A stretch of DNA of 64,000 nucleotides. Origin: Nakamurella multipartita DSM 44233 (GTDB lineage Bacteria > Actinomycetota > Actinomycetes > Mycobacteriales > Nakamurellaceae). The notes under the pieces were generated by a model, which saw only the letters and a program-made list of their open reading frames with translations, made no database searches and was not told the DNA's origin. The stretch spans positions 3,782,001 to 3,846,000 of the forward strand of contig NC_013235.1 of the NCBI RefSeq assembly GCF_000024365.1. Reading direction: 5' to 3'. A program made the position numbers and the translations under genes. This document shows, one piece after another, positions 53,884-61,527 of the stretch (its first letter is position 1; each line of letters begins with the position of its first letter).

Positions 53884-54221
53884 CAGCCGCCTTTTCCCTC
53901 GACCAGGGTGAGCTTGACCGCCATCTGCTTGACCGCCTCGGACAGCCGGGCGATCTCGGCTTTCGCGGCCTCCATCTCGTAGTCCCGCTGCGCCGCCGCG
54001 ACGCCGGGCTTGGACGCAGCGAGCGCGGCCAACGCACCCTCCTTGGCGACGGTGCGTATCCGCATGATCGTTGATCGGTCGACCTGCTGCTGCTCGGCGG
54101 CCTCGGCGATCGTCACCTCCTGCCGGACCAGTTGCAGCCAGATCTCGTACTTCTCCGAGGGCGTCAGGAACCGCTTGGTGCGCCGGCCGGCACGGTCCTT
54201 GCCACGATCGGGTTGGGTCAT
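53877..54221 (-). CDS. Transposase OrfA (DNA-binding part)
   Basis: A 114-residue protein with a helix-turn-helix (FLTPSEKYEIWLQLVRQEVT, EAAEQQQVDRSTIMRIRTVA) and a C-terminal coiled coil ending VEGKGGWA. It overlaps OrfB, and the shared GGAAAAGG sequence is a plausible −1 slippage site. Confidence 0.85.
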   Translation of the reverse strand: MTQPDRGKDRAGRRTKRFLTPSEKYEIWLQLVRQEVTIAEAAEQQQVDRSTIMRIRTVAKEGALAALAASKPGVAAAQRDYEMEAAKAEIARLSEAVKQMAVKLTLVEGKGGWA

Positions 54222-54454
54222 CTTCGGATCCTCCGAGACGGGTCGAAGGAGTCGTCGGATGTTGGCTGATCAACACGCCGATCTCTGACACGAAGTCAGA
54301 AGCAAAACACCACGAAGGCCATCGGGTCCGGGTACTTGATCGACAACTCGATCGGTCGCCCGCAGAACACGCAGCCCTCGCCGGCCCGAACGCGTTGGGC
54401 GACACGGCGTCGGGCGCGGGCGCGGATGCTGCTGCTGGCGAACGGCACGGCGGC

Positions 54455-55186
54455 TCAGCCAATCGGGCCGGAGTTGTAGGTGAAGCTGTACGGGTTGGCT
54501 GTTGGCTCTGTCGGTTGCGCGGGCTGGGGTTCGGTGGCCTCAGCGGCACGCTCAAGCTCGTGTAGTGAGGCGCCGAGCAGTTCGGCGGGGCGCAGAGCGG
54601 CGAGCTGCATCTCCAAGTCGAACGATTCGGTGTCGGCCCGGTTGGCGTTCCACAGGCGTTCCACCGCACTGTCGAGCTGGGGGCGGGTAGCCAGAAACTG
54701 GTGGAGGGGGGCGGGTTCCTGGATGTCCAAGGCGCGGGCGGCGATGGCTCGGGCAAGCACTTCGTCTCCGGTTCGGTCTGCGCGGCGCAGTAGGTCGTTC
54801 AGCTCGCCAGCATTGTTGATCTCGGCCACCCGGTCGGTGGCGTCGCGCATGGAGATGGCCAGGCTGGCGGGGTCACCCTTGAGCCCGTAGACGCCCAGGA
54901 CACTGCTGGCGTCGCTACGATCCTGCTGGGCGCAGGTGTCCGCAAGACGCTGGAGTTCACGCTCAACGCGATCCCGCCGACCGAGGTAGGAGCTGGCGAG
55001 TTGGCGGCGGCGTCCGATGTCGCTCAGGGTGTCGTTGCCTTCGATCGCCTTGTAGGCGCGTGCGGCATCCTCGTCTTCCTTGGCCAGCAGCGCCCGGACA
55101 TCAGACCGCTTGCCCGCAGCGAGCAGGGTCTTGATCGCGTCCAGCGTCGGGTTGTCCTTCTGTCGTGCCACTTCGCTCTCCTTCAC
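54455..55186 (-). CDS. Hypothetical helical phage protein
   Basis: A 243-residue mostly helical, charged protein (GRRRQLASSYLGRRDRVERE is a likely coiled coil) with a Pro/Thr/Gln-rich tail of about 35 residues ending FTYNSGPIG. No family is recognised. Its start overlaps the stop of the upstream HTH gene, and the HNH start follows its stop by six bases, so it belongs to the long operon. Confidence 0.65.
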   Translation of the reverse strand: MKESEVARQKDNPTLDAIKTLLAAGKRSDVRALLAKEDEDAARAYKAIEGNDTLSDIGRRRQLASSYLGRRDRVERELQRLADTCAQQDRSDASSVLGVYGLKGDPASLAISMRDATDRVAEINNAGELNDLLRRADRTGDEVLARAIAARALDIQEPAPLHQFLATRPQLDSAVERLWNANRADTESFDLEMQLAALRPAELLGASLHELERAAEATEPQPAQPTEPTANPYSFTYNSGPIG

Positions 55187-55575
55187 GCGGCCCGGTTGGC
55201 CCGGGCCCGCTCGACATCGTTGCGGTTGATGCGGTACCGACCATCGACTTGTGTTGCTTCCAATCGACCTTCGGCGATCGCCTTGCGGACTGCGCGATCA
55301 CTGATGCCGAGAATGCTTGCGGCGGTTGCGGTGCTGACCGTCTCACTTGACTGTTGCATCGGTTCCGCTTGTGGTGCAACGCTAGTTCCGCTCCCGGACT
55401 CGGCCCAGCGCAATCCGGCGTAGCTGATCGCCTGGAGGATCTGATCCAACTGAGGGTCCGCCCCCCGAACCTTGGGCCGGATCGAGTCGAGGCAGCTCCG
55501 CTTGAGCCAGTACGCGTACCGAGCCGGGATGATGACCTGATCGCCGTGGATGAATTCTGTGAATTGACGGATCAT
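55183..55575 (-). CDS. Protein with excisionase-type helix-turn-helix
   Basis: A 130-residue protein. The C-terminal 50 residues (TVSTATAASILGISDRAVRK, then AIAEGRLEATQVDGRYRI) form a MerR/excisionase-type winged helix-turn-helix. The N-terminal 75 residues are unrecognised, and a flexible linker (SGSGTSVAPQAEPMQQ) lies between. It may regulate the element. It is coupled by overlaps with both neighbours. Confidence 0.72.
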   Translation of the reverse strand: MIRQFTEFIHGDQVIIPARYAYWLKRSCLDSIRPKVRGADPQLDQILQAISYAGLRWAESGSGTSVAPQAEPMQQSSETVSTATAASILGISDRAVRKAIAEGRLEATQVDGRYRINRNDVERARANRAA

Positions 55576-55856
55576 TTCAGCCCCAAAGAGTCGATCAGGC
55601 CGTCATTCATGCCGTCTCGGAATTCGACCCGAAACCCGGGGGCGAACAGGTCGATCGAACCGACCGCTTGGCCCAGCTTGGTTGCCAGTTCCACAAGTGC
55701 TGCGTCAAGAGCAAGGACCTGTTGATCCTTCGGAACCAGCCGCAGGGCGGCCTGGATCCTGCGGGTGAACGTCTCCGGGTCGGATTCGTTCACCGCCAGC
55801 ACCGCCAGGGATCGCCCCATAGCGATGCCGGCATTGCGCGCGGACTGCTTGCTCAT
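55572..55856 (-). CDS. Hypothetical protein
   Basis: A 94-residue α-helical protein (MSKQSARNAGIAMGRSLAVL start; FRDGMNDGLIDSLGL end). It overlaps the downstream HTH gene and the upstream zinc-ribbon gene by four bases each. No family is recognised; its place in the operon is the only clue. Confidence 0.6.
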   Translation of the reverse strand: MSKQSARNAGIAMGRSLAVLAVNESDPETFTRRIQAALRLVPKDQQVLALDAALVELATKLGQAVGSIDLFAPGFRVEFRDGMNDGLIDSLGLK

Positions 55857-56041
55857 GCCGCGTCACCCCCACGGGTGCGGATCCGCCGAGACGGCTCCTG
55901 ACTTCCGCGGTGGATGGCCACGGCACCGCACCCGCGGCACCGGCCACGCTGGGGCAGTCCGTCGAGGATGGGTGCCTGCCATTCGAACCCGGGTTGGGTG
56001 CAGTGCGGGCTGTGCTCGGTTGCTGACAGGGGACGGCTCAT
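55853..56041 (-). CDS. Small cysteine-rich protein
   Basis: A 62-residue protein with Cys/His in HSPHCTQPGFEWQ and RCRGCGAVAIHRG, a likely single zinc site. ATG at 56041 overlaps the upstream stop (ATGA), and its own stop overlaps the next start. Such mini zinc-finger genes are frequent in actinophage early operons; function is unknown. Confidence 0.6.
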   Translation of the reverse strand: MSRPLSATEHSPHCTQPGFEWQAPILDGLPQRGRCRGCGAVAIHRGSQEPSRRIRTRGGDAA

Positions 56042-56253
56042 GACATCTCCAGGTAGGTGCTGGCGACGATCTCCACGTCGCTGAGGTGGTGGATCCCGGC
56101 CCGGCGGGCGTCGATCAGGGCATCGAGGTGGACATGAAGGAGGAGGCCGTGGTGGTGGCCTTGGCACTGACAGGTGCAGCGCTTGGCGGTGGTCGCGGCG
56201 AGCAGGCACCGAGGGCCGCACGCTGAGGCGCGGATCAGTTCGGCGGGGGTCAT
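56038..56253 (-). CDS. Small Cys/His-rich protein
   Basis: A 71-residue protein containing CGPRCLLAATTAKRCTCQCQ followed by GHHHG, a dense metal-binding pattern, then a helical end. ATG at 56253 overlaps the stop of the RepA-like ATPase gene. Position in the replication operon suggests a DNA-related role, but there is no direct evidence. Confidence 0.6.
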   Translation of the reverse strand: MTPAELIRASACGPRCLLAATTAKRCTCQCQGHHHGLLLHVHLDALIDARRAGIHHLSDVEIVASTYLEMS

Positions 56254-57464
56254 GACGCGGTCCGCTGTGCCGAGATCCGGTCTGCGATGCAGATGCCGCA
56301 CTTGCCGTTGGCGGAGAGCGGGCCGTGACCGCAGGCCTTCAGTACCCCGGTTACGGGTGTTACGGGTGTTACGCCGAGGCTGTGACCTGCGGATACCGGC
56401 GGCGGCGCCGTAACAGTGGGCGTAACACCTACGTCAGCGGGTGTTACGCCTAGCCTAGGGCCCTGACCTGCGTCGTTGTCCCCCGCCGTAACAGTCGTAA
56501 CACCCGTAACTGGGGTGTAGAGGCCCGTGCTCGGCTTCAAGATGCGACCGGACTTCTCCAGCCGCTGGAGGTAGGGCCGGACCTTGTCCTGGTCGATCGC
56601 CAGGTGGTCGGCCACCGCAGCAGCCCGGACGCCATCCGGGTGCTGGGCGATGAAGTCGATGATCTCCGTGGAGCGATCTCCGAGGCCGATCGTGATCTCG
56701 GCTCGTCTGGCGGCGGCCTGCGCTTCAGCCAGACCATTGCCGTCGAGATCCCACCGCCCGGCATCAGGACGCCAGATCATGGCGTACTTGGTCTCTTCTA
56801 CATCGCGGCCGGTGATGTCCAGCTCGCCGTGAACCTCACCGCGGGTTCGGCTCAGGACGATGGTGCAGTCGGCCGCACCCGCGATGCCGTTGGTTCCGGA
56901 GACCTGCTCAAGGAAGTCGGCGGAGGCCATCTTCCGGACGTGCGTGACCACCAGGACTGCTACGCCGTGCTTGTCCGCGACCATCTTCAACTGGTTCATG
57001 ACCGCGTAGTCCTCGGCGTACTGGTTGCCGTTCGCGGAGCTGATTCCACGGATCTTCGCGAGCACGTCAACCACGACCAGGCGAGCTGCTGGATGATCGC
57101 GGAGCCACCGATCGAGCTGATCCGCACCTCCGTCCTGGAGGCCCGGCCATTCGGTTGCGATGTGCAGGTTCTCGGGCGCCGGATGCTCACCCAGCACCTT
57201 CCGCAACCGGCCCTGGAGGCGACGGGCCGTGTCCTCCAACGCCAGGTACAGAACATCCCCCTGCTGGACGTCGATGCCGCCGAGGGCGACTCCGAGGTCC
57301 GACGCGACATCCACCGCGAGGTTCAGGGCCAACCACGACTTGCCGACCTTGGGCGGGCCGGCGAGCAGGGTGACGCCCTCGGCAATGACCCCGGAGACCG
57401 CCCACTTCGGGATCGGCAGAACGGTCGCGAGCAATTCGGCCGCGTTCCAATAGTTCTTGGTCAT
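56250..57464 (-). CDS. RepA/DnaB-like RecA-fold ATPase (replication)
   Basis: A 404-residue AAA_25/RepA-type ATPase. Walker A is AGPPKVGKSWLAL (about 35–48), Walker B LVVVDVLAKIRG, and the later VLVVTHVRKM and ADCTIVLSRTRGEVHG match the hexameric helicase/RepA group. A winged-helix region follows (about 270–310), then a Val/Thr/Pro-rich tail encoded by many GTTACG repeats, and a C-terminal CGHGPLSANGKCGIC zinc pair. It is likely the replication helicase of the element. Overlaps couple it to the DnaB-N-like gene. Confidence 0.82.
   Translation of the reverse strand: MTKNYWNAAELLATVLPIPKWAVSGVIAEGVTLLAGPPKVGKSWLALNLAVDVASDLGVALGGIDVQQGDVLYLALEDTARRLQGRLRKVLGEHPAPENLHIATEWPGLQDGGADQLDRWLRDHPAARLVVVDVLAKIRGISSANGNQYAEDYAVMNQLKMVADKHGVAVLVVTHVRKMASADFLEQVSGTNGIAGAADCTIVLSRTRGEVHGELDITGRDVEETKYAMIWRPDAGRWDLDGNGLAEAQAAARRAEITIGLGDRSTEIIDFIAQHPDGVRAAAVADHLAIDQDKVRPYLQRLEKSGRILKPSTGLYTPVTGVTTVTAGDNDAGQGPRLGVTPADVGVTPTVTAPPPVSAGHSLGVTPVTPVTGVLKACGHGPLSANGKCGICIADRISAQRTAS
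56350..56510. repeat. Nine GTTACG/CGTAAC hexamers inside the RepA-like gene
   Basis: GTTACG occurs at 56350, 56359, 56368 and 56443, and its complement CGTAAC at 56409, 56421, 56487, 56496 and 56505. GGCGTAACACC (56419–56429) and GGTGTTACGCC (56440–56450) form an 11-bp inverted repeat. Most are 9 bases apart within clusters, as iterons may be. The repeats also encode repeated VT residues, so protein constraint could explain them. Confidence 0.55.
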
Positions 57465-58051
57465 CCGGACACCACCGGCGAGATCAGCGGCAGGAGGTGC
57501 TCTGCGGCGGCGTCAACGTCGTCTTGATCCAGGTGCGGATCCCGAGCTGCGCGGGCCAGCACATCCGCTGCGTGGGCGACGGCCCGGCGATGACCGGTCC
57601 CGCTGTACTGAAGCGCCAGCACCATCGCGCCGTGCTCTCCGAGCGGTATTGCGTCTCTGAACGCGGTGGCCAACCAGACCTTCGGCCCGCCCGGATACTG
57701 CGCCGTCAGTCGATCCCCCGGGCAATGGTTGCGCCGGCGATCAGCTACCCGGTCGGCGAACTGCTCGCAGAGGTCGGCGCGATGGGTCACTCCGTCGGCA
57801 TGGAGAGACCGGAGGATTTCGAGCGCATCGGCCGCAACCGGAGTGTCCAGATCATCTGGGGCGAGGACCCGGAACAGTCGATCCCGAACGTCGGCAGGGG
57901 CGCAGATGATGGAGCCGACCAGTTGTCGGTGATCGTCCACAAGCTGATCCGGGTTGATAGAATCGGACGCAGACCCGCCGCCCAGCAGGTTGTTGTTTGA
58001 CGAGGCCGCCCACATGCCGGGGCGGCCTTTGTCATCTCGGTCAGGCTGCAT
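57461..58051 (-). CDS. DnaB N-terminal-like replication protein
   Basis: A 196-residue protein whose middle resembles the DnaB helicase N-terminal domain (DDHRQLVGSIICAPADVRDR, then DTPVAADALEILRSLHADG), but without the ATPase half. The RecA-fold domain is supplied by the next gene, with which it overlaps (ATGA), so the two may work as a split helicase. ATG at 58051 lies within the 3' end of the xis-like gene; a GTG at 58060 is an alternative. Confidence 0.7.
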   Translation of the reverse strand: MQPDRDDKGRPGMWAASSNNNLLGGGSASDSINPDQLVDDHRQLVGSIICAPADVRDRLFRVLAPDDLDTPVAADALEILRSLHADGVTHRADLCEQFADRVADRRRNHCPGDRLTAQYPGGPKVWLATAFRDAIPLGEHGAMVLALQYSGTGHRRAVAHAADVLARAARDPHLDQDDVDAAAEHLLPLISPVVSG

Positions 58052-58235
58052 GACCACCACCGGTGGCGATCGGCCGGAGTAGCTTGTTTTCGACCTCGTT
58101 CAGGTCGACTCGCAAGATCCGCGGCCCAACCCTGTAGGCAGTGATGGTGCCGTCAGAGATGCGCCGCCGAATTGTCCGCGGGTTGACCGCTGCGAACTCG
58201 GCGGCGGCAGCGATAGTTACCAGATGGCGCGCCAC
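58041..58235 (-). CDS. Excisionase-like HTH protein
   Basis: A 64-residue MerR/AlpA-type winged helix-turn-helix: TIAAAAEFAAVNPRTIRRRI followed by SDGTITAYRVGPRILRVDL. This is the typical small excisionase/regulator of actinobacterial integrative elements. It starts the early operon. The 264 bases upstream to the IS edge contain TCAGGCCCAAGCCTGA (58304–58319), a possible operator. Confidence 0.8.
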   Translation of the reverse strand: MARHLVTIAAAAEFAAVNPRTIRRRISDGTITAYRVGPRILRVDLNEVENKLLRPIATGGGHAA

Positions 58236-58303
58236 AGGAAGCCCTTTCTTGTGCTTCCCGGGGCGGAGTGTTGCTTCCCAGCAGGGATTCTATGAAACCC
58301 TGT

Positions 58304-58319
58304 TCAGGCCCAAGCCTGA
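58304..58319. promoter_or_regulatory. Palindrome upstream of the element's early operon
   Basis: TCAGGC, four bases, GCCTGA. It is about 70 bases upstream of the excisionase-like gene, in the non-coding stretch 58236–58499. It may be an operator for an element-encoded repressor. No repressor gene is now visible; it could have been lost with the nearby IS insertion. Confidence 0.45.
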
Positions 58320-58541
58320 CCGCTCTAATGGGTCTACTGTACACCAGCGCGGACACAACGTGACAGCAGTGCAGCAGGTCATCGTCCAGGAAGCCTGAAG
58401 TCCTGAACCTTCGTCGCGCCATTCATGTATCGAATCCAGGCACGATCGGCGAACTTCCTCAGTGCCCTGCCTTGCGCTGTTTGTCTCCCATGGGAGCCGG
58501 GGTCTGCCCCCGGTCTGGTTGACACTCGGGGTTTGCAGTAG

Positions 58542-59423
58542 TCAGGCCGCTTCTGCGGCCTTGTAGATCATCTCAAACTCGACCGGGGTGAGCTTGCCGA
58601 GGGCCCGCTGGCGGCGTCGTCGGTTGTACTTGGTTTCGATCCAGGTGACGATCGCGAGGCGGAGGTCGTCGCGGGTGTCCCAACGGCGGGTGTTCAGGAC
58701 GTTCTTCTGCAGCAGGGAAAAGAAGCTCTCCATGCTGGCGTTGTCGCCGGCGCCGTGGGAGCGGCCCATCGACCCCACCAGGTCGTTGTTCGCCAGCAGC
58801 CGCTGGGTCCGCTTGGCACGAAACTGACCGCCTCGGTCGGAGTGACAGACTGTCCCGGCCGGGCTGCGGAGCGCGATCGCGTTGCGCATCGCGGCCCGCG
58901 CCAGGGACGACTTCATCCGGGAGTCGATGGAGTAGCCCACGATCTTGTTCGACCACACGTCCTTGATCGCGCAGATGTAGAGCTTGCCTTCGCGGGTGGG
59001 GTGCTCGGAAATGTCCCACAGCCACACCTTGTTCGGGGCGTCGGCGAGGAACTCGTGACGTACGACGCCGTGCTCGTCGACGACCGCGAGGAGGTCGTCG
59101 TGTGGCGCGGGGCCGGTCGAGCCGGTCTTGGAGCGCTTCTTGTGGTGGCTGGCAGTGATGCCGGCGATGCGGCACAGGCGGTGCACCCGGTTCTCCCCGA
59201 CCTGGATGCCGTGCTCGTCTTCGAGTTCGTCGGTGAGGAACCTGTAGCCCAACGTCGCATCGTCGCCATGGAGGTCGTAGAGCTTGTCGATGAGGTGGGC
59301 GTCGTCGTAGTCCCGCTGGCATACGGGGTCGCTGAGCCACTTGTAGTACCCGGCCCGCGAAAGGCCGAGCACCCGCAACGTCACCGCGACCGGCACCCTG
59401 ATCGGGGCGCCGGTCGCAGCCAT
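58542..59423 (-). CDS. IS3-family transposase OrfB
   Basis: A 293-residue rve transposase. Catalytic residues lie in WLWDISEHP, VCHSDRGGQF and NASMESFFSLLQKN. The N-terminal HTH_21 region (HLIDKLYDLHGDDATLGYRF) is present. It is in a different frame from OrfA, 20 bases downstream, and is probably expressed by frameshifting. Confidence 0.93.
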   Translation of the reverse strand: MAATGAPIRVPVAVTLRVLGLSRAGYYKWLSDPVCQRDYDDAHLIDKLYDLHGDDATLGYRFLTDELEDEHGIQVGENRVHRLCRIAGITASHHKKRSKTGSTGPAPHDDLLAVVDEHGVVRHEFLADAPNKVWLWDISEHPTREGKLYICAIKDVWSNKIVGYSIDSRMKSSLARAAMRNAIALRSPAGTVCHSDRGGQFRAKRTQRLLANNDLVGSMGRSHGAGDNASMESFFSLLQKNVLNTRRWDTRDDLRLAIVTWIETKYNRRRRQRALGKLTPVEFEMIYKAAEAA

Positions 59424-59443
59424 CTCTCGGACGAGCGGGAAGA

Positions 59444-59740
59444 CTATTTTCCCGGCAGGTTCGCCTGCGACAGGTAGGCCGCTGCCCTACGCAGGACCTC
59501 GTTCTCCTGCTCGAGGAGGCGGTTGCGCTTCTTCAACTCGCGAAGCTCAGCACGGTCGACGTCGGTGAGACCGGGACGGCGACCGTCCTTGATGTCGGCC
59601 TGCTTCATCCAGTTCGCGAGCGAGCCTTCGGAGATGCCGAAGTCCTTCGCGATCTGCGTCAGCGTCGCCTGGCCCTTGCGGGCCACGGCCACGACGTCGT
59701 CGCGGAACTCCTTGGGATAGGGCTTAGCCACGAAAGACAT
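59444..59740 (-). CDS. IS3-family transposase OrfA
   Basis: A 98-residue HTH_Tnp_1 protein: PYPKEFRDDVVAVARKGQ, the recognition helix region ISEGSLANWMKQADIKDG, and a leucine-zipper end (RELKKRNRLLEQENEVLRRA). It pairs with the OrfB at 58542–59423. Confidence 0.93.
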   Translation of the reverse strand: MSFVAKPYPKEFRDDVVAVARKGQATLTQIAKDFGISEGSLANWMKQADIKDGRRPGLTDVDRAELRELKKRNRLLEQENEVLRRAAAYLSQANLPGK

Positions 59741-59762
59741 CCTTCCGTCTGAGGCCGAAACC

Positions 59763-60278
59763 TCAGAGGTCAGGTGTCAACTGAACTCGGGGCAGACCCA
59801 CGCAGTCCATCTGCATCTCTTGATCGGTCAGTAACTCCTGCTGGACGTTCATGACGACCGGACGTTGGTCAAGGTCACCTACCCTCTGGAGGGCGAGATA
59901 GAACATCGGTACTTCTTGGCGATGACGCCGGTCACTGGCCCAGATCTGTGCCAGAACCCGATCAGACACGCTGGATTGATGTCCAATGCAACCGCACAGA
60001 ACACGGCCTATCTTGACCTGCGGGTCGCCCTGGTTCGCCTCCGTTTGCGTCCGGATCGACAGAAGGCCGTTAATTGACAGGCCCGGTACAAGCCGGGGAT
60101 CACCTGTCGACGTCTCAAGATCATGTTCATATGGACGCGAAGCTTCGGCGGCTGCCCGCTCGGCATCTAGCTGCCGCTGTACCGCCTCTGCCCACCGCTG
60201 CGGGAACTCATCCACCGGGACGCCACCACGGCCGAGCGTGATCGGCTGCACTGTGCGGTCTGCCTTGCGTGTCATCAA
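59763..60278 (-). pseudogene. Hypothetical element protein, 3' end replaced by IS3 sequence
   Basis: The 171-codon frame begins MMTRKADRTVQPITLGRGGV, and its start overlaps the integrase stop?side neighbour by four bases: its ATG lies at 60278 and the integrase stop begins at 60275. The last ten or so codons lie inside the IS terminal repeat, so the native C-terminus is missing. It contains an Arg/Ala-rich helix and no recognised domain. Its downstream remainder was not found on the far side of the IS. Confidence 0.65.
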
Positions 60279-61381
60279 TTCACCTCTACGAGTTGGCTTA
60301 GCCTGCGGGCGATCTCAGCATCCCGGCCCTGCGCGGCATGTTGGTATCTGAGGGCCGCACCGGGTGTTGAATGTCCGAGTCGACCCATGAGTTCGGCCAG
60401 GCTGGCGCCGGTCGCTGCGGCGAGAACTGCGCCAGTGTGCCGCAGGTCGTGCCAGCGCAGGTCCGGGCGTCCGGCCTTCTTCCGCGCGGGGTAGAACACC
60501 CGGTACAGGCTTGATGGGGCAAGGTGAGAAACACCATCGGCGGCGGGGAATAGGAGTCCGTCGCGACCGTTCACGTTGGCCTTGAGGTAGTCGCGGACCG
60601 CGGGCAGCAGATGCGGCGGGATGTTGACGTCCCTGTGTCCAGCAGCAGACTTCGGGGTGCCCACGATCACCTCGCCGTCGGTGCGGACGACACCGCGGCG
60701 CACGTGGATCACGCCGTTCTTCGCGTCTATGTCGGATCGCCGAAGCTCCGTGAGTTCGCCGAATCGGAGCCCGCACCAAGCAGCCAACAGGGTCATCAAC
60801 TGGTACTTCGCGTCCGGCATCGCACCGACGAGGACACCCAACTCCGCCAGCGATGCGGGTTTGATCTTGTGGACGCGCTTGGCGTTGCCGGCGCCCCGGA
60901 TGTGCGCCGGGTTGGCCGGGATGATTCCGTCGTGGACAGCGTCCGTGAGGATCGCCCGCAGCAGGCTGTAGGCGTGCGCTCGCAGGGTAGGAGTCGAGTC
61001 ACCGAGTCGGGTGTGCCAAGCCCGGACCTGATCGGGGGTAATCGTCTTGAGTGGTGAGGACTCGAATCCGGGCAGGATCAACTTGTCCAGCAGCATGGCG
61101 TAATGGGATCGGGTCCGCGGCTTGATCGGTCGGGCGGTGAGCCAGTCAGTGGCGTAGTCGCCAAAGGTCCGGTGCTCGATCGTCTTGGTCCGGTGCGCGG
61201 GCGGCGCCCAGGTCCCGGCGGCGATCAACCGGCGTTCATCGGTGAGCCATGCCTCGGCGTCTTCCCGGGTCTCGAAGGTGGATGGGGCGTTGTGTAGCTG
61301 AGTATCCGGGCCGGTGTACCGGGCGCGATACCGCTTCGAGGGGAGCCGAAGGATCTGCCCGAAGCCCCGTTTCTTGGCCAC
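60275..61381 (-). CDS. int: Tyrosine integrase of the tRNA-Val element
   Basis: A 368-residue phage-type integrase. An N-terminal arm-binding domain (about 10–60) is followed by a SAM-like core-binding domain (TFGDYATDWLTARPIKPRT…) and the catalytic domain with Arg in AAWCGLRFGELTEL, HDLRHTGAVLAAATG (HxxR), and LGHSTPGAALRYQHAA (His and Tyr). ATG at 61381 lies 15 bases from the arm-type repeat at 61396–61416, so integrase binding there may repress its own promoter. It is adjacent to attR. Confidence 0.95.
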   Translation of the reverse strand: MAKKRGFGQILRLPSKRYRARYTGPDTQLHNAPSTFETREDAEAWLTDERRLIAAGTWAPPAHRTKTIEHRTFGDYATDWLTARPIKPRTRSHYAMLLDKLILPGFESSPLKTITPDQVRAWHTRLGDSTPTLRAHAYSLLRAILTDAVHDGIIPANPAHIRGAGNAKRVHKIKPASLAELGVLVGAMPDAKYQLMTLLAAWCGLRFGELTELRRSDIDAKNGVIHVRRGVVRTDGEVIVGTPKSAAGHRDVNIPPHLLPAVRDYLKANVNGRDGLLFPAADGVSHLAPSSLYRVFYPARKKAGRPDLRWHDLRHTGAVLAAATGASLAELMGRLGHSTPGAALRYQHAAQGRDAEIARRLSQLVEVN

Positions 61382-61395
61382 TAATGCTCCCGATC

Positions 61396-61416
61396 GTGTC
61401 GGATACGTGTCGGATC
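61396..61416. promoter_or_regulatory. Arm-type direct repeat near attR, upstream of int
   Basis: Identical to the 21-bp repeat at 43775–43795, with two GTGTCGGAT units. It lies 111 bases inside the attR core and immediately upstream of the integrase start, where it could serve both in recombination and in autoregulation. Confidence 0.75.
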
Positions 61417-61527
61417 AGAGTCTACCGATGTCCTCTTGTGTCCGCGCCTGTCCCGCGCTACTGTTGACTGTATCAGCAGGTCAGCGCCATGAACACCGAG
61501 GTAGAGGCCAGTATCAAGATCAGGCTT

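Larger units (their letters stand above)
52750..54308 (-). mobile_element. IS3-like element in the HNH gene
   Basis: A 1559-bp element between 5-bp duplications ACCAC (52745–52749 and 54309–54313). The ends share TCTGACTT and, further in, GGCGT…TTGAT.AGCCAAC in inverted orientation. Two overlapping frames encode a split DDE transposase with a GGAAAAGG slippage candidate near 53885. I place it in the IS3/IS481-like rve group without naming a subgroup. Confidence 0.88.
52504..54448 (-). pseudogene. HNH endonuclease, split by an insertion sequence
   Basis: The N-terminal part (54309–54448, GTG start) reads RARRRVAQRVRAGEGCVFCG and IKYPDPMAF; the C-terminal part (52504–52744) continues VDHSIPTSLGGTDTIENYRP then HNSCNRQRGN. 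Together these are a textbook HNH with two CxxC-type zinc pairs. Removing 52750–54308 with one ACCAC copy gives 381 bases (126 residues) in frame. HNH proteins next to terminase assist DNA cleavage at packaging. Confidence 0.9.
58500..59799 (-). mobile_element. IS3-family element beside int
   Basis: Inverted ends read GGGTCTGCCCC at both termini and share GTTGACAC at 18 bases inward, so boundaries are near 58500 and 59799 (about 1.3 kb). orfA and orfB are intact. I found no convincing target duplication, and the flanks do not rejoin into an obvious gene, so a deletion may have accompanied or followed insertion. Confidence 0.85.

Noticed and set aside
58500-59799. Rejoining of flanks of the int-proximal IS3 into one interrupted gene
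   Set aside because: No direct repeat of 3–5 bases fits both edges and the two flanks do not give a continuous frame; I therefore report only truncation of the right-hand gene.
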